In this document: positions 52,752 through 62,336 of the stretch, piece after piece | Layout: every line of letters begins with the position of its first letter | Position numbering within the stretch: position 1 is the stretch's first letter | Notes under the pieces: generated by a model | Told to the model about the DNA's origin: nothing | The model's input: the letters and a program-made list of their open reading frames with translations, nothing else | The model's database searches: none | NCBI RefSeq assembly: GCF_009695815.1 | Contig: NZ_VUNE01000001.1 | Location: 434,001 to 498,000 of the forward strand | Direction of reading: 5' to 3' | Length of the DNA stretch: 64,000 bases | Origin: Peptostreptococcus porci | Lineage (GTDB): Bacteria; Bacillota; Clostridia; Peptostreptococcales; Peptostreptococcaceae | Position numbers and translations under genes: made by a program

Positions 52752-53777
52752 ATGAAAACGAGTGATTTTTATTATGATTTACCGGAAGAGCTTATTGCTC
52801 AGGTGCCAATAGAGGACAGATCTAGCTCCAAATTGCTGGTACTAAATAAGTCTACTGGTGAAATAAAGCATGATATATTTAAAAATATAGTTTCGTACTT
52901 AAAGGAAGGGGATTGTTTGGTATTAAATGATACCAGAGTTATTCCAGCCAGACTGATAGGCGAAAAAAAAGATACTGGTGGAAGGGTTGAGTTTTTGCTC
53001 TTGAAGAGAAATGAGGACGATACTTGGGAGACATTGGTCAAGCCAGGAAAAAAAGCTAGAATAGGAAGTGAGATATCCTTTGGCAATGGTAAATTGATAG
53101 CTGAGGTTGTAGATATTGTCGAGGATGGAAAGAGAATAGTAAAGTTTGATTATGATGGTATTTTTGAAGAGGTGCTTTACGAGCTTGGTAAGATGCCACT
53201 ACCACCTTATATTACAGAAACATTGCAGGACAACGAACGATATCAGACCGTTTATTCGAAAACCTCTGGGTCTGCAGCAGCTCCAACAGCAGGACTTCAC
53301 TTTACTGAAGAATTATTGGATGACATAAGACGCAAAGGTATAAATATAGCTTTTGTGACACTTCATGTGGGATTGGGTACTTTTAGACCTGTGAAGGTTG
53401 ATGATGTCAATGATCACAAGATGCATTCAGAATTTTATATGGTATCGGATGAGTCGGCAGAATTAATCAATTCAGTTAAAAAAAGCGGTGGCAGAGTCAT
53501 TTGTGTTGGAACGACGAGCTGTAGAACTATTGAATCGGCTTGTGACGATCAGGGAAACGTGATGTCAGGATCTGGTTGGACTGATATTTTCATTTATCCA
53601 GGTTATAAGTTCAAAATTGTGGATAATTTAATAACAAATTTTCATTTGCCAGAATCGACATTGATAATGCTGGTGAGTGCTTTGTCATCTAGAAAAATTA
53701 TTTTGAATGCCTATAAAGAAGCTGTGAAGGAAAAATATAGATTTTTTAGTTTTGGCGATGCCATGTTTTTGGAATAA
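52752..53777 (+). CDS. queA: tRNA preQ1(34) S-adenosylmethionine ribosyltransferase-isomerase
   Basis: 341 aa. Transfers and isomerises the ribosyl part of SAM onto preQ1 at tRNA position 34, a step of queuosine synthesis. Shows [58 protein letters not shown] and [16 protein letters not shown]. In the ruvAB-queA-tgt-yajC order usual for Firmicutes. Confidence 0.98.
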   Translation: MKTSDFYYDLPEELIAQVPIEDRSSSKLLVLNKSTGEIKHDIFKNIVSYLKEGDCLVLNDTRVIPARLIGEKKDTGGRVEFLLLKRNEDDTWETLVKPGKKARIGSEISFGNGKLIAEVVDIVEDGKRIVKFDYDGIFEEVLYELGKMPLPPYITETLQDNERYQTVYSKTSGSAAAPTAGLHFTEELLDDIRRKGINIAFVTLHVGLGTFRPVKVDDVNDHKMHSEFYMVSDESAELINSVKKSGGRVICVGTTSCRTIESACDDQGNVMSGSGWTDIFIYPGYKFKIVDNLITNFHLPESTLIMLVSALSSRKIILNAYKEAVKEKYRFFSFGDAMFLE

Positions 53778-53787
53778 TGTTTTTTAA

Positions 53788-54918
<1,131 letters not shown>

Positions 54919-55014
54919 AATTTGCAACAAAATTCGAATTAGTTTATAATGTTAGTGAAAATATAAATTATTTTGAGCATAATATTTTTTAAATTTGAAT
55001 AGGGAGGAAATGCC

Positions 55015-55332
55015 ATGCCAAAGAATCAAGTGATAATGAGTATAGGCTTGTGGATTGTAATCTTTGTAGCGTTCTATTTCATATTGATTAGACCTCAAAA
55101 GAAAAAAGACCAAAAGCTTAGAGAAATGAGAGATTCAATCGAAAAAGGAGATACTGTAGTAACAATCGGAGGAATTATCGCAAAGGTTACCAGAGTAGAA
55201 GAAGACAAGATAATATTGGAGCTTGGACCTAATAGAACAAAGGTACCATTTGAAAAATGGGCTATAGGAAGGGTTGTAGAAAAAGTTTCCAAGGATGAAG
55301 TCGTAGAAGTGGAAGAAAAAATCGAAGAATAA
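55015..55332 (+). CDS. yajC: Preprotein translocase subunit YajC
   Basis: 105 aa. One N-terminal transmembrane helix (IGLWIVIFVAFYFILIRPQ) with the family motif RPQKKKDQK, then a small domain with GDTVVTIGGIIAKVTRVEEDKI. Associates with SecDF-YidC. secD and secF, usually downstream, do not follow here: the next gene is the SCIFF precursor from its own promoter. GGGAGG precedes ATG. Confidence 0.95.
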   Translation: MPKNQVIMSIGLWIVIFVAFYFILIRPQKKKDQKLREMRDSIEKGDTVVTIGGIIAKVTRVEEDKIILELGPNRTKVPFEKWAIGRVVEKVSKDEVVEVEEKIEE

Positions 55333-55354
55333 ATCAATTAATATGACAAAACTG

Positions 55355-55383
55355 TTACAAAATATTACAATATGTGGTATAAT
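55355..55383 (+). promoter_or_regulatory. Promoter of the SCIFF gene
   Basis: TTACAA (55355-55360), a 17-base spacer and TATAAT (55378-55383). This gives the SCIFF gene its own short transcript independent of yajC. Confidence 0.75.
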
Positions 55384-55416
55384 GAAACATATATTATTTT
55401 TAATAGGGGGATTACG

Positions 55417-55560
55417 ATGGAAAAGAAGCATGTAAAAACTCTTTCTAAGGCTACTTTAAAGGAAAGTGCAGCTAAGGGTGGATGTGGTGAATGTCAAACT
55501 TCATGTCAGTCTGCTTGTAAAACTTCTTGTACAGTTGCTAACCAAGAGTGTGAAAGATAG
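55417..55560 (+). CDS. scfA: SCIFF peptide precursor (six-cysteine ribosomal peptide)
   Basis: 47 aa. MEKKHVKTLSKATLKESAAK leads into GGCGECQTSCQSACKTSCTV and ANQECER, with Cys at 23, 26, 30, 34, 38 and 45: the SCIFF family (six cysteines in about forty-five residues). In known systems a radical-SAM enzyme (ScfB/CteB type) encoded next door makes Cys-to-Thr thioether links. No such gene is in this window. Start ATG 55417 after AGGGGG. Flanked by its own promoter and terminator, so it is a monocistronic unit. The function of SCIFF peptides remains unknown. Confidence 0.95.
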   Translation: MEKKHVKTLSKATLKESAAKGGCGECQTSCQSACKTSCTVANQECER

Positions 55561-55572
55561 TATTCTTTACTT

Positions 55573-55602
55573 AAACAGCCTTTTTTGGCTGTTTATTTTT
55601 TT
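55573..55602 (+). terminator. Terminator after the SCIFF gene
   Basis: AAACAGCC (55573-55580) pairs with GGCTGTTT (55587-55594), then ATTTTTTT. It isolates the SCIFF transcript from the CWB2 gene. Confidence 0.92.
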
Positions 55603-55635
55603 AAAAATAATATTTTATTATTGGAGGTGCAGTTT

Positions 55636-56595
55636 ATGAAATTAAAAAATAAAGCGATAGCGATGATGTTGGCATTGACGACTATAGTGTTTACTGGAGT
55701 ATCATCAAATGCCATAACAATTCAACAAATACAGCAGATTAAAGGCTCAGATAGATATTCGACGGCTAGTTCAATTGCGGGTGAAATGGGAAGCTACGAT
55801 TCAGTTATTCTTGTCAATGCTGACAACAACAAATTGTCAGATGGTTTGAGTGCGAGTGGATTATCAGGTGTTTTAAAAGCTCCGATATTGTTAGTGAGCA
55901 AAAATAGCATACCAAATGAAACTCAATTAAGGCTTGAAATAGCAAAAAACATCTATATTATAGGCTCTGAAAACTCTATCAGTAGTTCATTGGAGCAGAA
56001 GCTAAAGGACTCTGAAAAGGGGGGATTTTCTGTTACTAGAATTGGTGGAAGAGATAGATTTGAAACGAGTAGTAATGTTGCCAAAATGATTTTGAGCATT
56101 AAGGGAAGTGTTGGAAAAGCATTTGTGGCCAATGGATATAAAGGAGATGCAGATGCGATGAGTATTTCTTCTGTTGCTGCAAGAGACGGTGAGCCGGTAT
56201 TGCTTACTGATGGCACAAGAATTGATGCGACTACTTCTAAGATTTTGGAATCAACTAGTAAAGTCTATGCAATAGGTGGTACCAACTCAATTTCAACAAG
56301 CCTAATTAGAAGCATAGGTGCAAATAGATTGAGCGGAAACGATAGATTTGAAACAAACGCACAGGTTATCAATGCTTTTTACTCTGAAAAACCACAGCAG
56401 TATTTTTTGAGTGATGGATATAAATTGGTTGATGCGTTGACTGGAGGTCCTTTGGCAGGTAAGTCTTTGAGTCCAATCGTTTTGGTTAATGGATATAGCA
56501 ATAAGTCGGTATTGAGTGGTGCACAGAGAATGATATCTTTGGGTGGCATAAGTACATCTGTACTTAACGCATGTGTTGCGGCTGCGAATAAGTAA
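55636..56595 (+). CDS. Secreted protein with three CWB2 cell-wall-binding repeats
   Basis: 319 aa. Signal peptide (MKLKNKAIAMMLALTTIVFT, cleaved near SSNA), then three CWB2-type modules, each marked by a G-(S/N/R)-D-R-(Y/F)-x-T motif: KGSDRYSTAS, GGRDRFETSS and SGNDRFETNA, and by a YIIGSENSIS/YAIGGTNSIS/ISLGGISTS ending. Trimeric CWB2 sets anchor proteins to anionic wall polymers in Clostridioides. The protein has nothing but the anchor modules, so the partner activity is not here. ATG 55636 follows GGAGGTG. Confidence 0.9.
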   Translation: MKLKNKAIAMMLALTTIVFTGVSSNAITIQQIQQIKGSDRYSTASSIAGEMGSYDSVILVNADNNKLSDGLSASGLSGVLKAPILLVSKNSIPNETQLRLEIAKNIYIIGSENSISSSLEQKLKDSEKGGFSVTRIGGRDRFETSSNVAKMILSIKGSVGKAFVANGYKGDADAMSISSVAARDGEPVLLTDGTRIDATTSKILESTSKVYAIGGTNSISTSLIRSIGANRLSGNDRFETNAQVINAFYSEKPQQYFLSDGYKLVDALTGGPLAGKSLSPIVLVNGYSNKSVLSGAQRMISLGGISTSVLNACVAAANK

Positions 56596-56613
56596 TATTG
56601 ACAAGTAAGAAAA

Positions 56614-58602
56614 ATGAAGAAAAATAACAAATTTGAAAACTATGAATTGATTTCCATATTGGGCTTATCTATTATACTTTTCATAGTTATTGAAATAATT
56701 TCGAGAAAGAGCGTTTTGGATTTTCTTGATTTCGTCATAGAGAGTCCTCTTAACGCTGTAGTCAACATATTTGTGTTGCTGAGTATTTTTGGTGTGACTG
56801 TGTTCATCAAAAGAAAGAGATTTTCATATTTTATAATTTCGTTTATTTTGATATCTCTTTCAGTTGTAAGCTCTTTTCTAATGAGTATTAGAGGAATGCC
56901 TCTTTCTCCATACGATTTTATGAGCTACAAGGAGGCCGCAAATGTAGCGAATGCCTTTTTTGATATCAAGGTTGAGATTATGGCTGTAGCACTGATAGCT
57001 CTATTTTTGCTTATTTGTGTTTGGATATTCAGACAGGATAAAAAGAGTATTTGGATAACTGGAGTTAGGAATATATTTATATACGTTTCTGTTGTGCTGT
57101 TGTCGATCATCGTCATTCCACAGCTCAAGACCAATAAGATAATAAATGTCATTGCGTGGGATGTTGGATTATCATTTAAAAACAATGGTTTTGCTTATTC
57201 ATTTGCAGATGAGACATTGTCCATCATAAGAACAAAGCCAGAAGGATACAGTGAAGAAGCTATCAAAGCTATTAGAGCAGAGGCAGAAAGACTCGCCAAA
57301 GAAAGTAAAAAAAATGAGTCTTCTTCAAAAGTAACTCCTAATATAATTATGGTACAGTTGGAGTCATTTATGGATCCGACCAGAATAGAGGGAATTACGT
57401 TTGACAAAGATCCTATGCCGAATATGAGGAAATTGATGAAAAAATACACATCTGGTTTTATGAATGTTCCAGTTATAGGTGGAGGAACGGCAAGAACTGA
57501 GTATGAGGTGTTGAGTGGAAGTAATTTTGATTTCCTTCAGCAGGGTGAGATTCCATACCATACTTTTCTATCTGAAAAGCCATCGCTTTCTATTGCGAGT
57601 AATCTGGATAGTATTGGGTACAAAACTGTGGCAATACACAATTTTGAAAAAAATTTTTACAATAGAGCTGGTGGATTAGAGCATTTGGGCTTTGGTAAAT
57701 TTATTCCTTTAGAAGTGATGACAAATATCGAATATACACCCGTAGGATGGCCAAAAGACAATGGCTTGACAAAATATATTACTCAAGAAATTGAAAATAA
57801 GGACGGAAAGCCAAGTTTTATTTTTACCGTTTCTACTGAGGGACATGGTAGATATCCTACCAAGGATATGCAAAATAGTAATTACGATATCAGCATAGCA
57901 AAATCAACCTTGCCAAAATCAGATCAAAATCAAATTCTTTTCTATGCAAATTTGGTATATAATATGGATAAATTTGTGGGAGATTTGGTAAAGGAAATAA
58001 ATAAATTAAAAAAGCCGACGGTTCTTGTATTGTATGGTGATCATTTGCCAGCCTTGAATGTTATTACTGAAAAGAAATCGAATATAGATAAATTCGCATC
58101 TATTTTCACCATAGTGAATAATTTCGGTGTTCCGAAAAAGTCAGTTCCAAGTGATTTTCAAGCATATCAGTTGAGTACCTTGACACTTGATACGGCAGGA
58201 CAAAATCTAGGTCCTATGAATCTAATTCATAAATATTTGAAAAATGACAAAGAATATATGAAAAAATTGGAGATGGTCCAATATGATATTCTATTTGGAA
58301 AACAATATTTTTTAAAGTCAGATGAATTGCCGAAAAATACGGTAATGAAAATAGGAAATGATGAAATGAAGCTAGACAATGTTGAAAATGTAGGTGGAGA
58401 ATTTTATCTTAAAGGCTCTGGATTTAACAGACAGGTAACCGTATTTTTAGACGGAAAAAAGGTTGATTCCGATTACGAAAATGAAACTACTATCAAGCTT
58501 TATGACAACTTCTACACTGGAGAGAAGGAGATAATGCTGAGACTGATAGATAAGGAAGGAAACGTAATTCAGGAGTCCAACAAGTTTAAATATAATTTTT
58601 AG
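56614..58602 (+). CDS. Lipoteichoic-acid-synthase-like sulfatase-fold membrane enzyme
   Basis: 662 aa. Five N-terminal transmembrane helices (about 12-165), then an extracytoplasmic sulfatase-fold domain with MVQLESFMD (metal Glu), GGGTARTEYEVLSG (Thr nucleophile), FTVSTEGHGRYP and LYGDHLPAL. This is the LtaS/alkaline phosphatase layout that adds glycerol phosphate to membrane or wall glycans. It differs from B. subtilis LtaS in a C-terminal extension of about 100 residues. The start has only a weak ribosome site; it lies 18 bases after the CWB2 gene. Confidence 0.88.
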   Translation: MKKNNKFENYELISILGLSIILFIVIEIISRKSVLDFLDFVIESPLNAVVNIFVLLSIFGVTVFIKRKRFSYFIISFILISLSVVSSFLMSIRGMPLSPYDFMSYKEAANVANAFFDIKVEIMAVALIALFLLICVWIFRQDKKSIWITGVRNIFIYVSVVLLSIIVIPQLKTNKIINVIAWDVGLSFKNNGFAYSFADETLSIIRTKPEGYSEEAIKAIRAEAERLAKESKKNESSSKVTPNIIMVQLESFMDPTRIEGITFDKDPMPNMRKLMKKYTSGFMNVPVIGGGTARTEYEVLSGSNFDFLQQGEIPYHTFLSEKPSLSIASNLDSIGYKTVAIHNFEKNFYNRAGGLEHLGFGKFIPLEVMTNIEYTPVGWPKDNGLTKYITQEIENKDGKPSFIFTVSTEGHGRYPTKDMQNSNYDISIAKSTLPKSDQNQILFYANLVYNMDKFVGDLVKEINKLKKPTVLVLYGDHLPALNVITEKKSNIDKFASIFTIVNNFGVPKKSVPSDFQAYQLSTLTLDTAGQNLGPMNLIHKYLKNDKEYMKKLEMVQYDILFGKQYFLKSDELPKNTVMKIGNDEMKLDNVENVGGEFYLKGSGFNRQVTVFLDGKKVDSDYENETTIKLYDNFYTGEKEIMLRLIDKEGNVIQESNKFKYNF

Positions 58603-58607
58603 TACAT

Positions 58608-58656
58608 ACCAAACAAAAAAATAAAGTAAATTTATTGCTTTATTTTTTTGTTTGGT
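58608..58656 (+). terminator. Perfect 19-bp terminator
   Basis: ACCAAACAAAAAAATAAAG (58608-58626) pairs completely with 58638-58656 around an 11-base loop, with a T run inside the 3' arm. Confidence 0.85.
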
Positions 58657-58674
58657 TGATTTTTCGGAGGAAAA

Positions 58675-60051
58675 ATGGACAGTTTTAAGAAACGCAAAAA
58701 ATCATTTTTATATAAATATAAACCTGGACAAATAATGGTATTGGGCTTTGCAGGGGTGATTTTGGCAGGAACACTTATTTTGATGCTTCCAATATCTTCA
58801 AATAGTGGAGAGATAACTAATTTTTTTGACTGTCTTTTTACTGCAACGTCTTCTGTGTGTGTTACTGGGCTGGTTGTTCTTGATACCAGTCTGCATTGGA
58901 GTGTTTTCGGCAAGACGGTTATTATTTTACTAATACAGATTGGTGGAATGGGATTTATGTCTATTGGAGCGTTGATTTCATTCATTTTTGGAACCAAAAT
59001 AAATATTAGAAAAAGAATTTTGCTTCAAGAATCTTTAAATCAAAATCAACTTTCAGGTGTTGTTAGATTGATTAGACGAGTGCTTATATTTACTGTCAGC
59101 ATTGAGTTTGTCGGAGCTTTACTGCTTTCAATTGTATTTATACCGCAGTTTGGATTGATAGATGGGATTGGATATAGCATTTTTCATTCTATATCGGCAT
59201 TTTGTAATGCTGGGTTTGACTTGATGGGAAGGCATAGTGGTGAGTTTTCGTCTATGCTGATGTTTTATAATAATTCCATTGTCGTTTTAACTTTATCGGT
59301 ACTTGTAATTTTGGGCGGTATTGGTTTTCCTGTATTGATTTGCATAAAATACAACAAGCTTAAGTTTAAAAAATATGATTTAAGTTCTAAATTGGCAATA
59401 ATTACGACTATTATATTGCTGATAATAGGTACAATGGTCATATTTTGTGGCGAGTTTTCAAATGCGAGTAGCATCGGTACAATGAGCATTGTAGACAAAT
59501 TAAAGGTTGCATTCTTTCAATCAATGACTGCTAGAACAGCAGGATTTGCAACGATTGACTTCAATAGCTTTAGAGCTAATACTCTTTTTGTTTTAATTGT
59601 ATTGATGTTTATTGGAGCTTCTCCTGCATCTACAGGAGGGGGGATTAAAACTACAACGCTTGCTGTAATATTTATATCTGTGATATCTTTCTTAAGGAAT
59701 GAGAACGATATAAATGTATTTAAGAGAAGGGTCGATGTATTGACGTTTAGAAAGGCACTAGGAGTGTTTTTCATTGCTATAGCAATATTTGTAGTTGGTA
59801 CATACGTTTTGACTATAACTCAGAATGAAAAATTTGGATTGATGCAAAGTGCATTTGAGGTATCATCATCACTGGCTACAGTTGGATTATCGATGGCTGG
59901 ATCTTCAAACCTAAACCTGTTTGGCAAGGTTTTTATATCGCTGCTGATGTTTTTGGGGAGAGTAGGATCTTTGACTGTATTCACGTATTTTATGAATGAT
60001 ACTGTTCAAAATAAAATTAGATATCCCGAAGAAAAAATATTGATTGGATAA
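58675..60051 (+). CDS. ktrB: K+ uptake channel subunit KtrB/TrkH
   Basis: 458 aa, eight or more helices arranged in four M1-P-M2 repeats with selectivity-filter glycines: SSVCVTGLVV, SAFCNAGFDL, ARTAGFATID and SSLATVGLSMAG. The N-terminus has PGQIMVLGFAGVILAGT. The channel needs the KtrA/TrkA nucleotide-gated ring, encoded 26 bases downstream. GGAGG precedes ATG. Confidence 0.96.
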   Translation: MDSFKKRKKSFLYKYKPGQIMVLGFAGVILAGTLILMLPISSNSGEITNFFDCLFTATSSVCVTGLVVLDTSLHWSVFGKTVIILLIQIGGMGFMSIGALISFIFGTKINIRKRILLQESLNQNQLSGVVRLIRRVLIFTVSIEFVGALLLSIVFIPQFGLIDGIGYSIFHSISAFCNAGFDLMGRHSGEFSSMLMFYNNSIVVLTLSVLVILGGIGFPVLICIKYNKLKFKKYDLSSKLAIITTIILLIIGTMVIFCGEFSNASSIGTMSIVDKLKVAFFQSMTARTAGFATIDFNSFRANTLFVLIVLMFIGASPASTGGGIKTTTLAVIFISVISFLRNENDINVFKRRVDVLTFRKALGVFFIAIAIFVVGTYVLTITQNEKFGLMQSAFEVSSSLATVGLSMAGSSNLNLFGKVFISLLMFLGRVGSLTVFTYFMNDTVQNKIRYPEEKILIG

Positions 60052-60077
60052 ATTTAAATTAGGTTAAGAGGTAAGAT

Positions 60078-60746
60078 ATGAAACAATATATTGTAATTGG
60101 GGCTGGAAGATTTGGTAAGTCTTTAGCGATGACTTTGTACGAATCAGGTCAAGATGTCTTGGTTGTTGATAATAATAAAGAGGTTGTGCAAAATTTATCT
60201 GAGGTTTTGGACAATGTCGTAGTTGCTGACGCCTCAGATGAATATACGATTAAAAAAATAGGACTTAGTAATTTTGATGTTGCGATTATTGCGATTGGAA
60301 CAAATCTTAGAGCATCGATAATGGCTACACTTTTGGCAAAGGAATCTGGAATACCGATGATTATCAGCAAAGCTACAGATAATCTTCAAGCCGAAGTTTT
60401 AAGAAAAATTGGTGCGAATAGAGTTGTATTTCCAGAACATGATATGGGAGTAAAAGTGGCAAAATCCCTGACTATTAACAATCTGGTGGATTATATGGAA
60501 TTGGACAGCAAGCATTCCATATTTGAGATGAAGGTTCCTCACAGTTGGATTGGAAAATCCTTGATAGACTTGGATGTGAGAGGAAAGTATTCATTGACTG
60601 TAATCGGTGTCAAAAACAAGGATATTTTTGATGTTCCTGCAAATCCTATTCAGGTTTTTGGAGAAGATGATATCGTTGTAGTTGCAGGTAAAAAGGATGT
60701 CATTGAAAAATTGGTGATTAAAGAGTCTAATATGAGTAGTTTCTAA
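60078..60746 (+). CDS. ktrA: K+ uptake regulatory subunit KtrA/TrkA
   Basis: 222 aa. RCK N-domain with the Rossmann GAGRFGKSLAMTL and D-V-V-D end, then a C-domain (about 140-222; FEMKVPHSWIGKSLIDLDVR) that binds nucleotides or c-di-AMP in homologues. Forms the octameric ring under KtrB. AAGAGGT precedes ATG. Confidence 0.96.
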   Translation: MKQYIVIGAGRFGKSLAMTLYESGQDVLVVDNNKEVVQNLSEVLDNVVVADASDEYTIKKIGLSNFDVAIIAIGTNLRASIMATLLAKESGIPMIISKATDNLQAEVLRKIGANRVVFPEHDMGVKVAKSLTINNLVDYMELDSKHSIFEMKVPHSWIGKSLIDLDVRGKYSLTVIGVKNKDIFDVPANPIQVFGEDDIVVVAGKKDVIEKLVIKESNMSSF

Positions 60747-60757
60747 AGGAGAATTTT

Positions 60758-61540
60758 ATGAAGACTATCAAGAGCAAGGACAACGAAAAAATTAAGCTAG
60801 TAAAATCTTTACATAAGGCGAAGTACAGAAATAGGGAGAAAAAGTTTTTTTCTGAGGGATTGAGGTCTGTAGAATTGGCGATTGAGCATAATGCAGATAT
60901 CGTATTTTCAATAATCAGTGAGAGCTTTTTTCAGGATGTCAAAAATAAGGCGTTTATAGATACTTTGGATAGTAGGACAAATGTGTTTATAGTGAGTGAT
61001 TCGCTGTTTGACTCGATTTGCACGACTGAAAATACACAGGGAATACTGGCTGTTTTTGATATTGATGATATGTCGGTGAATATCTTTAATGGAGAAATTC
61101 ATAAAAAAATAATTCTTTTGGATAGAGTGCAAGATCCTGGAAATGTTGGGACAATAATCAGAACTGCTGATGCCGCTGGATTTGATTTGGTTATCCTGAC
61201 CAAAGGTTGCGTTGATATATTCAACCCAAAAGTTGTCAGATCTACAATGGGATCTCTATTTTACATGGACGTAATAGTAGATGACGAAAATGATATACTA
61301 AAAAAATTGAGAGATTCAAATGTTCAGATAGTGTCCAGTTCTCTTGATGCCAATAGCTATTTTGATGAGGTTTCATATGATGAGTCTGTGGCATTGGTAG
61401 TTGGTAATGAGGCAAATGGTGTAAATCAGTTTTGGTATGATAATTCGGATATTCTCGTTAAGATTCCCATGTTTGGAAAAGCAGAATCTCTAAATGTGGC
61501 TATATCCTCTGCCATATTGATGTATAAGATTGTTAGGTGA
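60758..61540 (+). CDS. TrmH/SpoU family RNA 2'-O-methyltransferase
   Basis: 260 aa SPOUT methyltransferase with an N-terminal substrate-binding domain (KFFSEGLRSVELAIEH) and the C-terminal knot: LLDRVQDPGNVGTIIRTADA (motif 1), VRSTMGSLFYMD, VALVVGNEANG (motif 2) and IPMFGKAESLNVAISSAILMY (motif 3). A TrmH-like rRNA or tRNA methylase; the target is undetermined. It follows ktrA by 11 bases and is the last + strand gene before the convergent cassette. Confidence 0.92.
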   Translation: MKTIKSKDNEKIKLVKSLHKAKYRNREKKFFSEGLRSVELAIEHNADIVFSIISESFFQDVKNKAFIDTLDSRTNVFIVSDSLFDSICTTENTQGILAVFDIDDMSVNIFNGEIHKKIILLDRVQDPGNVGTIIRTADAAGFDLVILTKGCVDIFNPKVVRSTMGSLFYMDVIVDDENDILKKLRDSNVQIVSSSLDANSYFDEVSYDESVALVVGNEANGVNQFWYDNSDILVKIPMFGKAESLNVAISSAILMYKIVR

Positions 61541-61553
61541 GTAATATTGATAT

Positions 61554-61675
61554 AAAGCTCGCATTATCCGTTTTATTTTGTTTATCGTGATTTAGAAGTA
61601 TATTGTTCTAGACTATTACTAATTTAGACTATACTGATTTGAATCACGATGGTTTATTGATTATGCGAGCTTTTT
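61554..61675. terminator. Large nested hairpin between convergent units
   Basis: Outer arms AAAGCTCGCAT (61554-61564) and ATGCGAGCTTT (61663-61673) are perfect; a middle stem pairs ATCGTGATT (from about 61584) with AATCACGAT (ending 61650); an inner AGTATA/TATACT is also present. T tracts lie on the right, A on the left, so it can terminate both strands, but it is far larger than the usual terminator. Confidence 0.65.
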
Positions 61676-61684
61676 GTAATATTA

Positions 61685-61990
61685 TCATATATTACCCCTA
61701 TTGTTTTTTATCGAATATCTATGACCCACATATTCATACATTTTGACAGACTCATTTTCATTATGTGGGTGTTCTTTAAATATAAAATAATGGTCTAACC
61801 CGTCTTTGGAGTTGCCACCATTTAATCTAAAATAACTTTTATTAGTAGAAACCATTAATTTGAGTATATCATCTGTAATAAAGGTTAATGGAATGTTAAA
61901 ATCAGCAAATTTGTAGAAATCATCCTCAAATTTTTTGTAGTTGCTACTAAAGTAGTCAAACTGAATACTATTTTTTTCTAATTTATCCAT
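61685..61990 (-). CDS. Unknown small protein in the SOS-type cassette
   Basis: 101 aa, MDKLEKNSIQFDYFSSNYKKF..., no transmembrane helix, Tyr/Phe-rich and acidic. I do not recognise it. GGAGG lies 8 bases before the ATG inside the previous gene's end (overlap 8 bases), so it is co-translated with the YolD-like and polymerase genes. Possible role: accessory to the translesion polymerase, by position only. Confidence 0.6.
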   Translation of the reverse strand: MDKLEKNSIQFDYFSSNYKKFEDDFYKFADFNIPLTFITDDILKLMVSTNKSYFRLNGGNSKDGLDHYFIFKEHPHNENESVKMYEYVGHRYSIKNNRGNI

Positions 61991-62336
61991 TGTCTTCCTC
62001 CGCAATATCTAATCTAAGTATTTGAGAAAACAAAAAACTTCGTGTTTTATCATCTGTCCTAAAGTATATTTTTTCGCAGTCTATATCACAAATAGTACCT
62101 ATGTAAGGATCTTTTCTATCGGACGTGAACAGTAAAATAGTTACACCGTACTGGTACATTTGGTATATTATTATCATCTTTTCTTCTGGGTCCATTTCCT
62201 CAGAAAAGCTGGATTCATTTTTCAATTTAGTTAGAGCAGTCGTATGTTCGGATATAAAGAAGCTCATCCATTTTGCCATACCTCTATCAACGTATTCTCT
62301 TGCAACCTTATAAGGTAGGTAAGATCTATCTATCAT
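61983..62336 (-). CDS. YolD-like protein
   Basis: 117 aa. The first part EYVDRGMAKWMSFFISEHTTAL matches the YolD pattern (DRGMxKWxxFxxxEH), given here as DRGMAKWMSFFISEH, and the rest is an Sm-like beta domain (TICDIDCEKIYFRTDDKTRSF). YolD-family proteins accompany UmuC/UvrX-type Y-family polymerases in Firmicutes and may act as UmuD-like partners. Its ATG overlaps the polymerase stop (ATGA), so the start is certain. Confidence 0.75.
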   Translation of the reverse strand: MIDRSYLPYKVAREYVDRGMAKWMSFFISEHTTALTKLKNESSFSEEMDPEEKMIIIYQMYQYGVTILLFTSDRKDPYIGTICDIDCEKIYFRTDDKTRSFLFSQILRLDIAEEDNG

